From NCBI GenBank assembly GCA_036759125.1, contig DAIOVG010000143.1, positions 1 through 7,030 on the forward strand: a stretch of 7,030 nucleotides of DNA, written 5' to 3'. The notes beneath the pieces are model-generated. The model did no database searches. It had not been told where the DNA came from and saw only the letters and a program-made list of their open reading frames with translations. Positions 1-5,392 of this stretch are shown in pieces; position 1 is the stretch's first letter, and each line of letters begins with the position of its first letter. This DNA is from CAXXOK01 sp036759125 (GTDB lineage: Bacteria > Bacillota > Clostridia > Christensenellales > Aristaeellaceae). Made by a program: the position numbers and the translations under genes.

Positions 1-89
1 TGCAGCTGTTTGCCTACTGCATGGCGGTCGCCCACGGCTGCGATGTGGACAAGCCCCGCAACCTCGCCAAGAGCGTGACAGTCGAGTAA
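1..89 (+). CDS. glmS: Glutamine--fructose-6-phosphate aminotransferase, C-terminal end (partial)
   Basis: Only the last 28 codons are in the window; the reading frame begins at base 3 and stops with TAA at 87-89. The visible peptide ends in DKPRNLAKSVTVE. This is the hallmark C-terminal tail of GlmS, which lines the active site at the end of the second SIS (sugar isomerase) domain. GlmS makes glucosamine-6-phosphate from fructose-6-phosphate and glutamine in the cytoplasm, the first step toward UDP-GlcNAc and peptidoglycan. The stretch before it (LFAYCMAVAHGCDVD) fits the last helix of the isomerase domain. The gene is convergent with the next one, and a hairpin begins 21 bases after the stop. 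The glutaminase domain and any upstream glmS ribozyme are outside the window. Other SIS proteins lack this tail, so the call is fairly safe despite the short fragment. Confidence 0.9.
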   Translation, partial: QLFAYCMAVAHGCDVDKPRNLAKSVTVE

Positions 90-110
90 ACGGCTCTCTT
101 GTCAGTATCA

Positions 111-142
111 GAAACGGCGGAACCATACGGTTCCGCCGTTTC
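111..142. terminator. Bidirectional hairpin terminator between glmS and the convergent membrane-protein gene
   Basis: A perfect 14-bp inverted repeat (111-124 with 129-142, arm GAAACGGCGGAACC) closes a 4-base ATAC loop. The plus-strand arm ends in GTTTC and is followed by a mixed TAGATTAT, so the U-tract is short. In both directions three Us lie inside the arm itself. It starts 21 bases after the glmS stop and ends 4 bases before the stop codon of the opposite-strand gene, the position expected for a shared terminator of two convergent genes. The stem is strong, but the weak U-tracts leave efficiency uncertain. Confidence 0.75.
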
Positions 143-146
143 TAGA

Positions 147-1163
147 TTATCGCAACGATGGCAGGCGTTTGGGCCTGGTTGATACCGAGTTGCGCAGTAG
201 CGACAGAAGCATACTATAACAGCCCAGCAGCGCAAAGAATACGCCCACGCCGAAATTCTTCAACACCTCGCCTCGTGCGTCCGCATCCGTCCAAATGAGA
301 TTGGGCCATGACCAGAGGATGAACTCACTCTTCGTCATGATCATATACTCGTTTTCTTTCAGACCCGCTTGTGTTTCATCATACGCTTGTGCAATGCTGT
401 ACGACGTTCCCAAAAGCTGGCCCAGCGCTACGGAAAGCAGAACGCACAAGATAACGATGATGATCTTGGCTCTGCCCTGCCGACCATGTAAAAGATCATA
501 TCCCTTGCTGACAACAAAGCCGATCAATAAACCGACAATGCTGGCCATATATCCCGCCGCCAGGATAACCGCCCAGGGAATACTGGCCACAATGGCCGCC
601 AACAGCGCGCCGGCCACGCCGGCTATGAGACTTCCGTTCTTTGTCTCCGGTTGGGAATCACTCTCCCGCTCAACTGCTTGCGCACAGTTATCGTGCATCG
701 GGTATACATCGTGTCCGACCCGCACAGGCACTTCGCCGGATTCGATTGCTTGCCTGCAGTGCCCGCACACCATGGACGTCGCAAACCCAAGCCCCGCCAA
801 CCCGGCCGATACGGTTTTGATCAGCTCACCTATATACTTGACCGCCCGACCCGTGCGGCGGAATTCCACAGCAATGTATTGGTTCCCGTTCTCAGTGCGG
901 ACTTTTGCCAGTTTATATGTCCTTAGCGCTTCTTCGATCATCCGGATCGCTTCGGCACGAAGCAACGCCGCTTTCTGTAATGCTTCAGGCATCTGTGTTG
1001 ACTGTGTCTGGTTCAGCCCCGGAAGATATACCTGTAGCCTAAATAATGTGCCCATCATGCTGCTCAGCGTAATGAAATAGCCATCGACCCGCCCATAGAG
1101 CCGTTTATCCTCGTATTGCAGTCCATACGCATCCGAAAGCCGCTGCCAAAACCCTGACGCCAT
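147..1163 (-). CDS. Membrane protein of unknown function with a CxxC...HxxC cluster
   Basis: This is a 338-residue protein I cannot assign to a named family. The start is set at the ATG at 1163-1161, preceded by a GGAGGAGG Shine-Dalgarno. The frame is open 22 codons further upstream, but that would place the start upstream of the likely promoter. Residues 1-130 are soluble-looking, with a basic helical stretch around 65-90. A possible zinc site follows: Cys133-x2-Cys136 and His157-x2-Cys160, in the contexts VCGHC and YPMHDNC, resembling one half of a LIM-type or zinc-ribbon knuckle. Hydrophobic segments fall near 178-198, 199-219, 233-252 and 305-324. The paired first two are Gly/Ala-rich (ending in GLLIGFVVSKGYDLL), a style I associate with uncharacterised Bacillota membrane proteins. 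A loop of about 50 residues lies between segments 3 and 4. There is no signal peptide and no catalytic motif I recognise. It is transcribed alone, convergent to glmS and divergent from the Rieske gene. Confidence 0.8.
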   Translation of the reverse strand: MASGFWQRLSDAYGLQYEDKRLYGRVDGYFITLSSMMGTLFRLQVYLPGLNQTQSTQMPEALQKAALLRAEAIRMIEEALRTYKLAKVRTENGNQYIAVEFRRTGRAVKYIGELIKTVSAGLAGLGFATSMVCGHCRQAIESGEVPVRVGHDVYPMHDNCAQAVERESDSQPETKNGSLIAGVAGALLAAIVASIPWAVILAAGYMASIVGLLIGFVVSKGYDLLHGRQGRAKIIIVILCVLLSVALGQLLGTSYSIAQAYDETQAGLKENEYMIMTKSEFILWSWPNLIWTDADARGEVLKNFGVGVFFALLGCYSMLLSLLRNSVSTRPKRLPSLR

Positions 1164-1194
1164 ACCCCATCCTCCTCCAATATATACCGCGCAT

Positions 1195-1223
1195 ATCATA
1201 GCATTCGCAGGGAAAAATTGGAA
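1195..1223 (-). promoter_or_regulatory. Extended -10 promoter for the minus-strand membrane-protein gene
   Basis: On the minus strand TATGAT (plus 1195-1200) is preceded by TGC (1201-1203), giving an extended -10 motif TGnTATGAT. Seventeen bases upstream is TTCCAA (1218-1223), a weak -35 with 3 of 6 matches. The predicted transcript starts near 1188, about 25 bases before the chosen ATG at 1163. This excludes the longer reading of the gene that begins at 1229. Confidence 0.5.
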
Positions 1224-1275
1224 CACCAAAAATCAGCGCCGGACAAGCAAAATGCGTCACTGCAATCATCCTTCA

Positions 1276-1303
1276 TTTACTTTTTGTGCGTTTCGTGTAC
1301 AAT
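1276..1303 (+). promoter_or_regulatory. Distal promoter (P1) of the Rieske ferredoxin gene
   Basis: TTTACT (1276-1281, 4 of 6 to the -35 consensus) and TACAAT (1298-1303, 5 of 6 to the -10 consensus) are separated by 16 bases. The flanks CATTTAC and CGTGTACAATAG recur exactly in the flavodiiron promoter at 2964-2996. Transcription from here would give a leader of about 120 bases before the ATG at 1430. It also shows that the open frame beginning at 1286 is not the true start. Confidence 0.6.
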
Positions 1304-1360
1304 AGTTTTACAGAGTATAAAAACGTTCCATCGCGCGCCGCACAATCCGGATGTTCCGTA

Positions 1361-1389
1361 TTGCTGCATCGCGTATATGCCCGTATGAT
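1361..1389 (+). promoter_or_regulatory. Possible proximal promoter (P2) of the Rieske ferredoxin gene
   Basis: TTGCTG (1361-1366, 4 of 6 to the -35 consensus) and TATGAT (1384-1389, 5 of 6 to the -10 consensus) have an ideal 17-base spacing. It would start transcription near 1396 and give a leader of only about 35 bases. An imperfect palindrome, CCGTA at 1381-1385 with TACGG at 1402-1406, overlaps this -10 box and could be a weak operator or chance. P1 and P2 could both be used. Confidence 0.4.
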
Positions 1390-1429
1390 CCATGGGAACC
1401 GTACGGTCAAAATGAAAGGAAGGACACCC

Positions 1430-1759
1430 ATGCGATACGTGAAAGCCGCAACCCTGGACCAGCTCCCCGAGGGCGGAAAGCTGAAGGTGACAGTGGAAGA
1501 CAAGACACTGCTGATCACAAACATCGGCGGAGACTATTTCGCCATCGATAACCGTTGCCCCCATATGGGCGGATCACTGTTCTACGGGGTGCTGAACGGC
1601 GATACCATCGCCTGCCCCAGACATAAAACCGTATTCAGTGTTAAAACCGGCGCGGTCATCGAAAACGGACACATCGCCTTCATCCGCCTGAAAGTGCCGG
1701 ATGCCAAAAGCTATCCCGTGAAAGCGGAAGGCAGCGATATTCTCGTGGGGCTTGCGTAA
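1430..1759 (+). CDS. Rieske-type [2Fe-2S] ferredoxin, stand-alone
   Basis: This small (109-residue) cytoplasmic electron carrier has one Rieske domain and nothing else. The cluster-binding motifs are intact: Cys43-Pro-His45 (in NRCPHMGG) and Cys62-Pro-Arg-His65 (in CPRHKTVF), separated by 16 residues. Two cysteines and two histidines hold the cluster. A TG turn after the second motif (KTGAVIENG) is also typical. The length fits single-domain Rieske ferredoxins and the NirD-like group. The ATG at 1430 is chosen because GGAAGGA (1418-1424) precedes it and because the frame upstream runs through the promoter. There is no signal peptide and no neighbouring oxygenase, cytochrome bc or nitrite reductase large subunit, so the partner is unknown. 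The flavodiiron protein nearby is a possible functional neighbour only through a shared promoter core. I see no clear intrinsic terminator after it. Confidence 0.9.
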   Translation: MRYVKAATLDQLPEGGKLKVTVEDKTLLITNIGGDYFAIDNRCPHMGGSLFYGVLNGDTIACPRHKTVFSVKTGAVIENGHIAFIRLKVPDAKSYPVKAEGSDILVGLA

Positions 1760-1789
1760 CAACCGCATAGCATCGCAAGTAGAGCATTA

Positions 1790-1899
1790 GGTGAGTTTCA
1801 TCAATATCTTTTTCAATCAGTCATCTCCGCATCCGGCGTGGGTTTGGGAATGGTGTTTTCAGTTCTGTACGATGAAATAGACGGAAACACGAACTCACC
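1790..1899. repeat. Widely spaced inverted repeat upstream of the diguanylate cyclase
   Basis: GGTGAGTT (1790-1797) and AACTCACC (1892-1899) are perfect 8-base inverted copies 94 bases apart. The right copy ends 23 bases before the TATAAT at 1923, where a -35 box would be expected. A dimeric regulator or a long-range stem are possible readings, and so is chance. The rest of the 1760-1973 gap holds only a frame that stays open after the Rieske stop until 1927. It has no credible start codon and I do not call it a gene. Confidence 0.3.
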
Positions 1900-1922
1900 C
1901 TGCGTATCATTCGCGTTTGCTG

Positions 1923-1928
1923 TATAAT
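1923..1928 (+). promoter_or_regulatory. -10 box of the diguanylate cyclase promoter
   Basis: TATAAT matches the -10 consensus perfectly and lies 45 bases before the ATG at 1974. At 16-18 bases upstream there is no acceptable -35 hexamer (CTGCGT at the 17-base spacing), so the promoter may need an activator. The longer open frame starting at 1917 overlaps this box, which argues against that start. Confidence 0.5.
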
Positions 1929-1973
1929 AACTGTAGACAGCGAAAATCCGGAGCCGAAAAGAGGGGTGATGAC

Positions 1974-2870
1974 ATGGAGAATATAACCCGGTTTTTGTCG
2001 GTATTCGAGAACCTGTACGAGGGCGTCTATTATGTGGATATCAATCGTCAGATTTTATTCTGGAATGCCGGCGCGGAACGAATTACGGGATTCACCAGGC
2101 AGGAAGTGCTCAACAGGCACTGCTATGACAATATTTTGATGCACACCGATGATAAAGGGACACACATCTGTATCAAAGGCTGTCCACTGCATCAAAGCAT
2201 GGCGGATAACGAAATCAAAACTGCGTTTGTCTACTTGCAGCACAAATCCGGGTATCGCGTCCCTGTATCCGTACGGGCCATTCCCATCCTGAATCAGGGC
2301 GTCGTCTGCGGTGCCATAGAGGTATTTCAAATACAGCAGGAGCTGCTTGAAACCATGCATAATGTGGAAGAGCTTAAGCTTCTTGCACTCACCGATCAAC
2401 TTACAGTATTGCCAAACCGCAGGTACATCACAACCTTCCTGGAATCCAAAATCCGGGAAAACCGCGCTTTGGGCATCAACTTCGGCGTGCTGTTTATTGA
2501 TATCGATCATTTCAAAGCGCTGAACGATCAGCATGGGCATACGGCCGGCGACGAGGTACTCTCTGTTTTATCAAAAACCTTTGCCAACGTTCTTCGGGCA
2601 AGCGATAGGATCGGCAGATGGGGCGGCGAGGAATTCCTGGGCGTCTGCATTTGTAGAGACGGTGACACCTTGCTGAAAATTGCGGAAAAAATCCGAACGC
2701 TCGCCGAAAAGACAGTCATCCCGTTTGGCGACCTGATCCTGCACATCACCATTTCGATCGGCGCAACCATGATCCGGGAAAACGATACGCTCGGCACGCT
2801 CATTCAGCGTGCGGACAAGCTGATGTACAAAAGCAAGGCAAACGGGCGAAATCAAACGACACTGAAGTAG
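1974..2870 (+). CDS. PAS-GGDEF diguanylate cyclase with a cysteine-bearing PAS domain
   Basis: This 298-residue soluble protein is predicted to make the second messenger c-di-GMP from two GTP. Residues 5-125 form a PAS sensor domain (YYVDINRQILFWNAGAERITGF is its typical opening). A short helical linker (about 120-137) leads to the GGDEF domain (about 138-298). The catalytic signature is GGEEF at 217-221. Metal-binding Asp176 (FIDIDHFK), Asn184 and Asp193 (HGHTAGDEVL) are present. The inhibitory I-site Arg208-x-x-Asp211 lies exactly five residues before GGEEF, so product inhibition is expected. The PAS domain carries Cys50, Cys66 and Cys70 in the pattern HCYDNIL...CxxxCPL, a motif I know from other PAS-GGDEF proteins whose function is unclear. 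There is no membrane segment. The ATG at 1974 has a GAGGGGTGAT Shine-Dalgarno at 1961-1970. It appears monocistronic, and I find no convincing hairpin terminator in 2871-2965. Confidence 0.93.
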   Translation: MENITRFLSVFENLYEGVYYVDINRQILFWNAGAERITGFTRQEVLNRHCYDNILMHTDDKGTHICIKGCPLHQSMADNEIKTAFVYLQHKSGYRVPVSVRAIPILNQGVVCGAIEVFQIQQELLETMHNVEELKLLALTDQLTVLPNRRYITTFLESKIRENRALGINFGVLFIDIDHFKALNDQHGHTAGDEVLSVLSKTFANVLRASDRIGRWGGEEFLGVCICRDGDTLLKIAEKIRTLAEKTVIPFGDLILHITISIGATMIRENDTLGTLIQRADKLMYKSKANGRNQTTLK

Positions 2871-2965
2871 TCTGGTTTGTCGCATACGGTTGGTCGGATT
2901 GATTTTTTCCTGATACCGGCTGCATGAAACAAACGCAATCATAAAGATAACCGCATTTCCTACCA

Positions 2966-2994
2966 TTTACATCCTTTGCTGTTGCGTGTACAAT
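2966..2994 (+). promoter_or_regulatory. Promoter of the flavodiiron protein gene
   Basis: TTTACA (2966-2971, 5 of 6 to the -35 consensus) and TACAAT (2989-2994, 5 of 6 to the -10 consensus) are spaced by the ideal 17 bases. Transcription should begin near 3001, leaving a leader of about 23 bases that holds the GGGAGG ribosome binding site (3011-3016). This is the best sigma-A-like promoter in the window and shares its core with the Rieske P1 promoter. Confidence 0.7.
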
Positions 2995-3023
2995 AGAAGG
3001 CGAACATCAAGGGAGGTTGAACC

Positions 3024-4226
3024 ATGCATTGCACGAGACGAATAACCGATGATCTGTACTATGTCGGCGCAAGCGACAGGCGCCTGAACATGTTTGAAAA
3101 CCTGTACCCTGTCCCCAAGGGGATTTCCTATAATTCCTACCTCATTAAAGATGAAAAAACCGTTTTGTTCGATACGGCCGACCATGCCGTATCCGAGCTT
3201 TTCTTTGAAAACCTCAGCGCAGCGCTGGGTGACCGCACGCTGGATTATTTGATTATCCAGCACATGGAGCCCGACCACGCAGCGCTTTTGCAATCGCTCA
3301 TCCGGCGCTATCCAGGGGTCAAGCTCGTAGGCTCCGCAAAAACCCTGACGCTGATCGGGCAGTTCTTCGGCGAAGTGAACGCGGAGTTCACCGCCGTGAA
3401 GGACGGGGATACGCTTCCCATCGGCAGCCGTGAGCTGACCTTTTACACCGCGCCGATGGTACACTGGCCGGAAGTGATCATGACCTACGATCCCAAAAGC
3501 AAAACCCTGTTTTCCGCCGACGCGTTTGGTACCTTCGGCGCGCTGGGCGGCAGTATTTATGCCGATGAACTGAACTTTGAAAAGGAATGGCTGCCCGAAG
3601 CCCGCCGCTATTATGCCAACATTGTCGGCAAATACGGTCAGCAGGTGCAGATGGCCCTCAAAAAGGTCACCGCGAACGACATTGAACGTATCTGCTCGCT
3701 GCACGGTCCCGTGTGGCGCAAGAATATCGACTGGTACATGGACAAGTACCAGAAGTGGAGCTCCTATCAGCCTGAGGACCCGGATGACGTGCTGGTGGTG
3801 TACGGCAGCCTGTACGGCCATACCAAGAACGCCGCCGAAGCGCTGGCCGCCACAATCTCCCACAAGGGCGCACGCGTCATTGTTCGCGATGCCTCCAATG
3901 TGGATTTAAGCGAGATTTTATCCGAAACCTTCCGCTGCGGCAAGCTGGTGATCGCCTGCCCCACCTATAATATGGGCATGTATCCCCCCATTTCGCATTA
4001 TATGCAGACCATGAAAGAGCATAATATACAAAACCGTCGCGTAGCCCTGATCGAGAGCGGCAGCTGGGCCATCGCATCGGGCAAGCTGATGCGGGAATCG
4101 CTGGAAGGCATGAAAAACATGACCATCGCGGAGCCCATGATCACCGTTCTGTCCTCCATTCGCGAGGATCAGTGTGCAGTCTTCGACGCTTTATGCGACG
4201 ATTTGCTTGGAAGCAACGCGCAATAA
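3024..4226 (+). CDS. fprA: Flavodiiron protein (class A; O2 and/or NO reductase)
   Basis: This 400-residue cytoplasmic enzyme reduces O2 to water and/or NO to N2O, protecting anaerobes. Residues 1-250 form the metallo-beta-lactamase-like diiron domain with a complete ligand set: His80, Glu82 and Asp84 (QHMEPDH), His147 (VHWPE), Asp166 (SADAFG) and His227 (LHGPV). Residues 255-395 form a flavodoxin domain, with the FMN phosphate loop at 260-268 (YGSLYGHTK) and a second FMN loop around 311-320 (ACPTYNMGMY). Length and layout match class A FDPs such as clostridial FprA, with no fused rubredoxin or NADH-oxidoreductase domain. A separate electron donor (rubredoxin or similar) is therefore needed, and none is encoded in the window. 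The start is supported by GGGAGGTTGA (3011-3020). The gene has its own promoter and ends before a strong terminator at 4406. The choice between O2 and NO as main substrate cannot be read from sequence. Confidence 0.96.
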   Translation: MHCTRRITDDLYYVGASDRRLNMFENLYPVPKGISYNSYLIKDEKTVLFDTADHAVSELFFENLSAALGDRTLDYLIIQHMEPDHAALLQSLIRRYPGVKLVGSAKTLTLIGQFFGEVNAEFTAVKDGDTLPIGSRELTFYTAPMVHWPEVIMTYDPKSKTLFSADAFGTFGALGGSIYADELNFEKEWLPEARRYYANIVGKYGQQVQMALKKVTANDIERICSLHGPVWRKNIDWYMDKYQKWSSYQPEDPDDVLVVYGSLYGHTKNAAEALAATISHKGARVIVRDASNVDLSEILSETFRCGKLVIACPTYNMGMYPPISHYMQTMKEHNIQNRRVALIESGSWAIASGKLMRESLEGMKNMTIAEPMITVLSSIREDQCAVFDALCDDLLGSNAQ

Positions 4227-4277
4227 AGACATGGTTGCCCGGCACTGATTCGGATATGATTTGCCTGATAATTCCAT

Positions 4278-4400
4278 ATGCCCACCCTCACCTTTCCGTA
4301 TTCCCTTGCCCTTCCGGACGAGCTGTACCTGGCGCCCATCATTGACGATACTATCGACATGAGCTACTCGCGATCAAGATCAGAGAATACCCAGACATAA
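4278..4400 (+). other. Doubtful 40-codon ORF in the fprA-glycosylase gap
   Basis: The 220-base gap after fprA contains one plus-strand frame from ATG 4278 to TAA 4400. The peptide begins MPTLTFPYSLALPDELYLAP and ends in a serine/arginine-rich tail. It has no recognisable Shine-Dalgarno and no promoter of its own, but would be carried on the fprA transcript, and its stop lies just before the terminator stem at 4406. I do not recognise it. It may be a leftover of a decayed gene or chance. The rest of 4227-4405 shows nothing I can name. Confidence 0.15.
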
Positions 4401-4405
4401 CAAAG

Positions 4406-4438
4406 CAGGACGCCGCATCAAGCGGCGTCCTGTTTTCA
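4406..4438. terminator. Bidirectional intrinsic terminator between fprA and the DNA glycosylase gene
   Basis: A perfect 11-bp stem (CAGGACGCCGC at 4406-4416 with 4422-4432) closes a 5-base ATCAA loop and is followed on the plus strand by TTTTCATTT. On the minus strand the same stem is followed by CTTTGTTAT. It lies 180 bases after the fprA stop and 8 bases beyond the stop of the convergent glycosylase gene, so it can end both transcripts. Confidence 0.88.
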
Positions 4439-4446
4439 TTTACAGA

Positions 4447-5274
4447 TTATTTTCGCTCTTTCTGGCAGCTTGGGCAATAGTATACGCTCCCGCCCATGTA
4501 GGCGACCTTCACGATGCTGCCGCCGCAGCCGGGGCAGGGTTTGGCAAGCCCGTTTTTTGACATGACGGTCTGGTAGCCGCCGGGGTTACCGTACAAATCG
4601 GTTTCTATATCGCGGCCGCCCTGATCGGCCATCTGCTGCAACGTTGTCTTCACGCTTTGGAACAGTGCTCCCAGTTCCTGTTCTGTCAGCAGCGCCACCT
4701 TGGTTTTCGGGTTAACGCGGGCATTGAACAGAATATCCTGCAATACGCCGTTGCCCAGGCCGGGGATGCGCTGTTCCGTCGCCAGAAACGCCTTGGCGCT
4801 CTTGTTTTGATGCTCGTCCGCGAGCGCTTTGAACGCGGCCCAGTCAAACACATCGGACAGGGGTGACGGCTTCTGCTTGGAGGCAAGGTAAAACTCGTTA
4901 TCGAAGGTACCTTCCTTAAACGCCCAGAGGCCGCCGTACATCTGCACGGTGCAGACCAGCGCGGAGCCGTCGGTAAACGCAACCAGCAGCTGATGCTTCT
5001 TTGGCAGGGTCTCCCCCGCCGCTAAATACCGCAGGTTGATCCCCTCAGCAAATGCGATGCGGGCATCCTCCGCTTCAATTTCCACCTTGCCGCCAAAGCT
5101 ATGGGTTTCCCCGACGGTTTTGCCCTTCAACAGCGCATTGTAGTGCGCGCTGTCGCCCGACAGCCACGCGAACTTGTGCGGCGAGGCATTGGCAACCACG
5201 TTTGCGATTGTCTTGCCCTTAACGGTTTCATTCAACTGCTTTGCCAGGCTGATGCCCTCCGGCAGCTCGATCAT
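4447..5274 (-). CDS. Fpg/Nei-family DNA glycosylase (endonuclease VIII-like) with altered N-terminus
   Basis: This is a 275-residue base-excision repair protein of the Fpg/Nei fold. It is expected to remove oxidised bases, but its chemistry is uncertain. Three family parts are visible: an N-terminal beta-sandwich opening with MIELPE; a helix-two-turn-helix region with the signature LATEQRIPGLGNGVLQDILF (about 164-183, Asn175 in GLGN); and a C-terminal zinc finger with Cys247, Cys250, Cys267 and Cys270 (CPGCGG...CPSCQ). Classical members start MPELPE, and Pro after Met removal is the Schiff-base nucleophile; here that residue is Ile, while the next Glu is kept. The finger loop reads GGSVYYC where Fpg/Nei usually has an Arg (GRSTFYC). 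I recall similar MIELPE proteins from clostridia, usually annotated as endonuclease VIII, so this looks like a subfamily trait and not decay. The start is firm, with GGAGGTGAT (plus 5278-5286) just upstream. The gene is monocistronic with its own promoter. Confidence 0.88.
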   Translation of the reverse strand: MIELPEGISLAKQLNETVKGKTIANVVANASPHKFAWLSGDSAHYNALLKGKTVGETHSFGGKVEIEAEDARIAFAEGINLRYLAAGETLPKKHQLLVAFTDGSALVCTVQMYGGLWAFKEGTFDNEFYLASKQKPSPLSDVFDWAAFKALADEHQNKSAKAFLATEQRIPGLGNGVLQDILFNARVNPKTKVALLTEQELGALFQSVKTTLQQMADQGGRDIETDLYGNPGGYQTVMSKNGLAKPCPGCGGSIVKVAYMGGSVYYCPSCQKERK

Positions 5275-5307
5275 GCGATCACCTCCGACATGAATTTCTT
5301 TGATTCC

Positions 5308-5336
5308 AGAATATCAGATTTAGCTTGATTTCACAA
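5308..5336 (-). promoter_or_regulatory. Promoter of the DNA glycosylase gene
   Basis: On the minus strand TTGTGA (plus 5331-5336, 4 of 6 to the -35 consensus) and TATTCT (plus 5308-5313, 4 of 6 to the -10 consensus) have a 17-base spacer. Transcription would start near 5301, about 27 bases before the ATG. The -35 box begins only two bases after the U-tract of the preceding same-strand terminator, so the glycosylase gene is probably insulated from ppdK transcription. Confidence 0.5.
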
Positions 5337-5338
5337 CG

Positions 5339-5369
5339 AAAAAAGACCGCCGCAGAACGCGACGGTCTT
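5339..5369 (-). terminator. Intrinsic terminator downstream of ppdK
   Basis: Read on the minus strand, an 11-bp stem with one G-U pair (plus 5359-5369 with 5343-5353, arm AAGACCGTCGC) closes a 5-base loop and runs into a six-U tract (plus 5339-5344). It is in the correct direction to end ppdK transcription, although it lies about 150 bases beyond the stop codon with the structured element in between. On the plus strand the stem is followed by CTTTTCG, so weak termination in that direction is possible. Confidence 0.85.
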
Positions 5370-5392
5370 CTTTTCGTATGATTTGCATTGTC

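Noticed and set aside
295..1080. Plus-strand open frame of 261 codons opposite the membrane protein
   Set aside because: The minus-strand gene has a strong Shine-Dalgarno, an extended -10 promoter and clear membrane segments. The plus frame has none of these.
1286..1429. N-terminal extension of the Rieske protein from an ATG at 1286
   Set aside because: It would begin upstream of the -10 box at 1298, has no Shine-Dalgarno, and adds 48 residues unlike a Rieske domain. The ATG at 1430 has a good ribosome binding site.
1760..1927. Frame staying open for 55 codons after the Rieske stop, as a read-through domain or lost gene
   Set aside because: It has no usable start codon with a ribosome binding site, a 55-codon open run is not rare by chance, and the peptide resembles nothing I know. 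The Rieske domain is complete before the stop.
2967..3863. Minus-strand open frame of 298 codons opposite fprA
   Set aside because: fprA on the other strand has every diiron ligand and the FMN loops. The antisense frame has no ribosome binding site and no recognisable domain.
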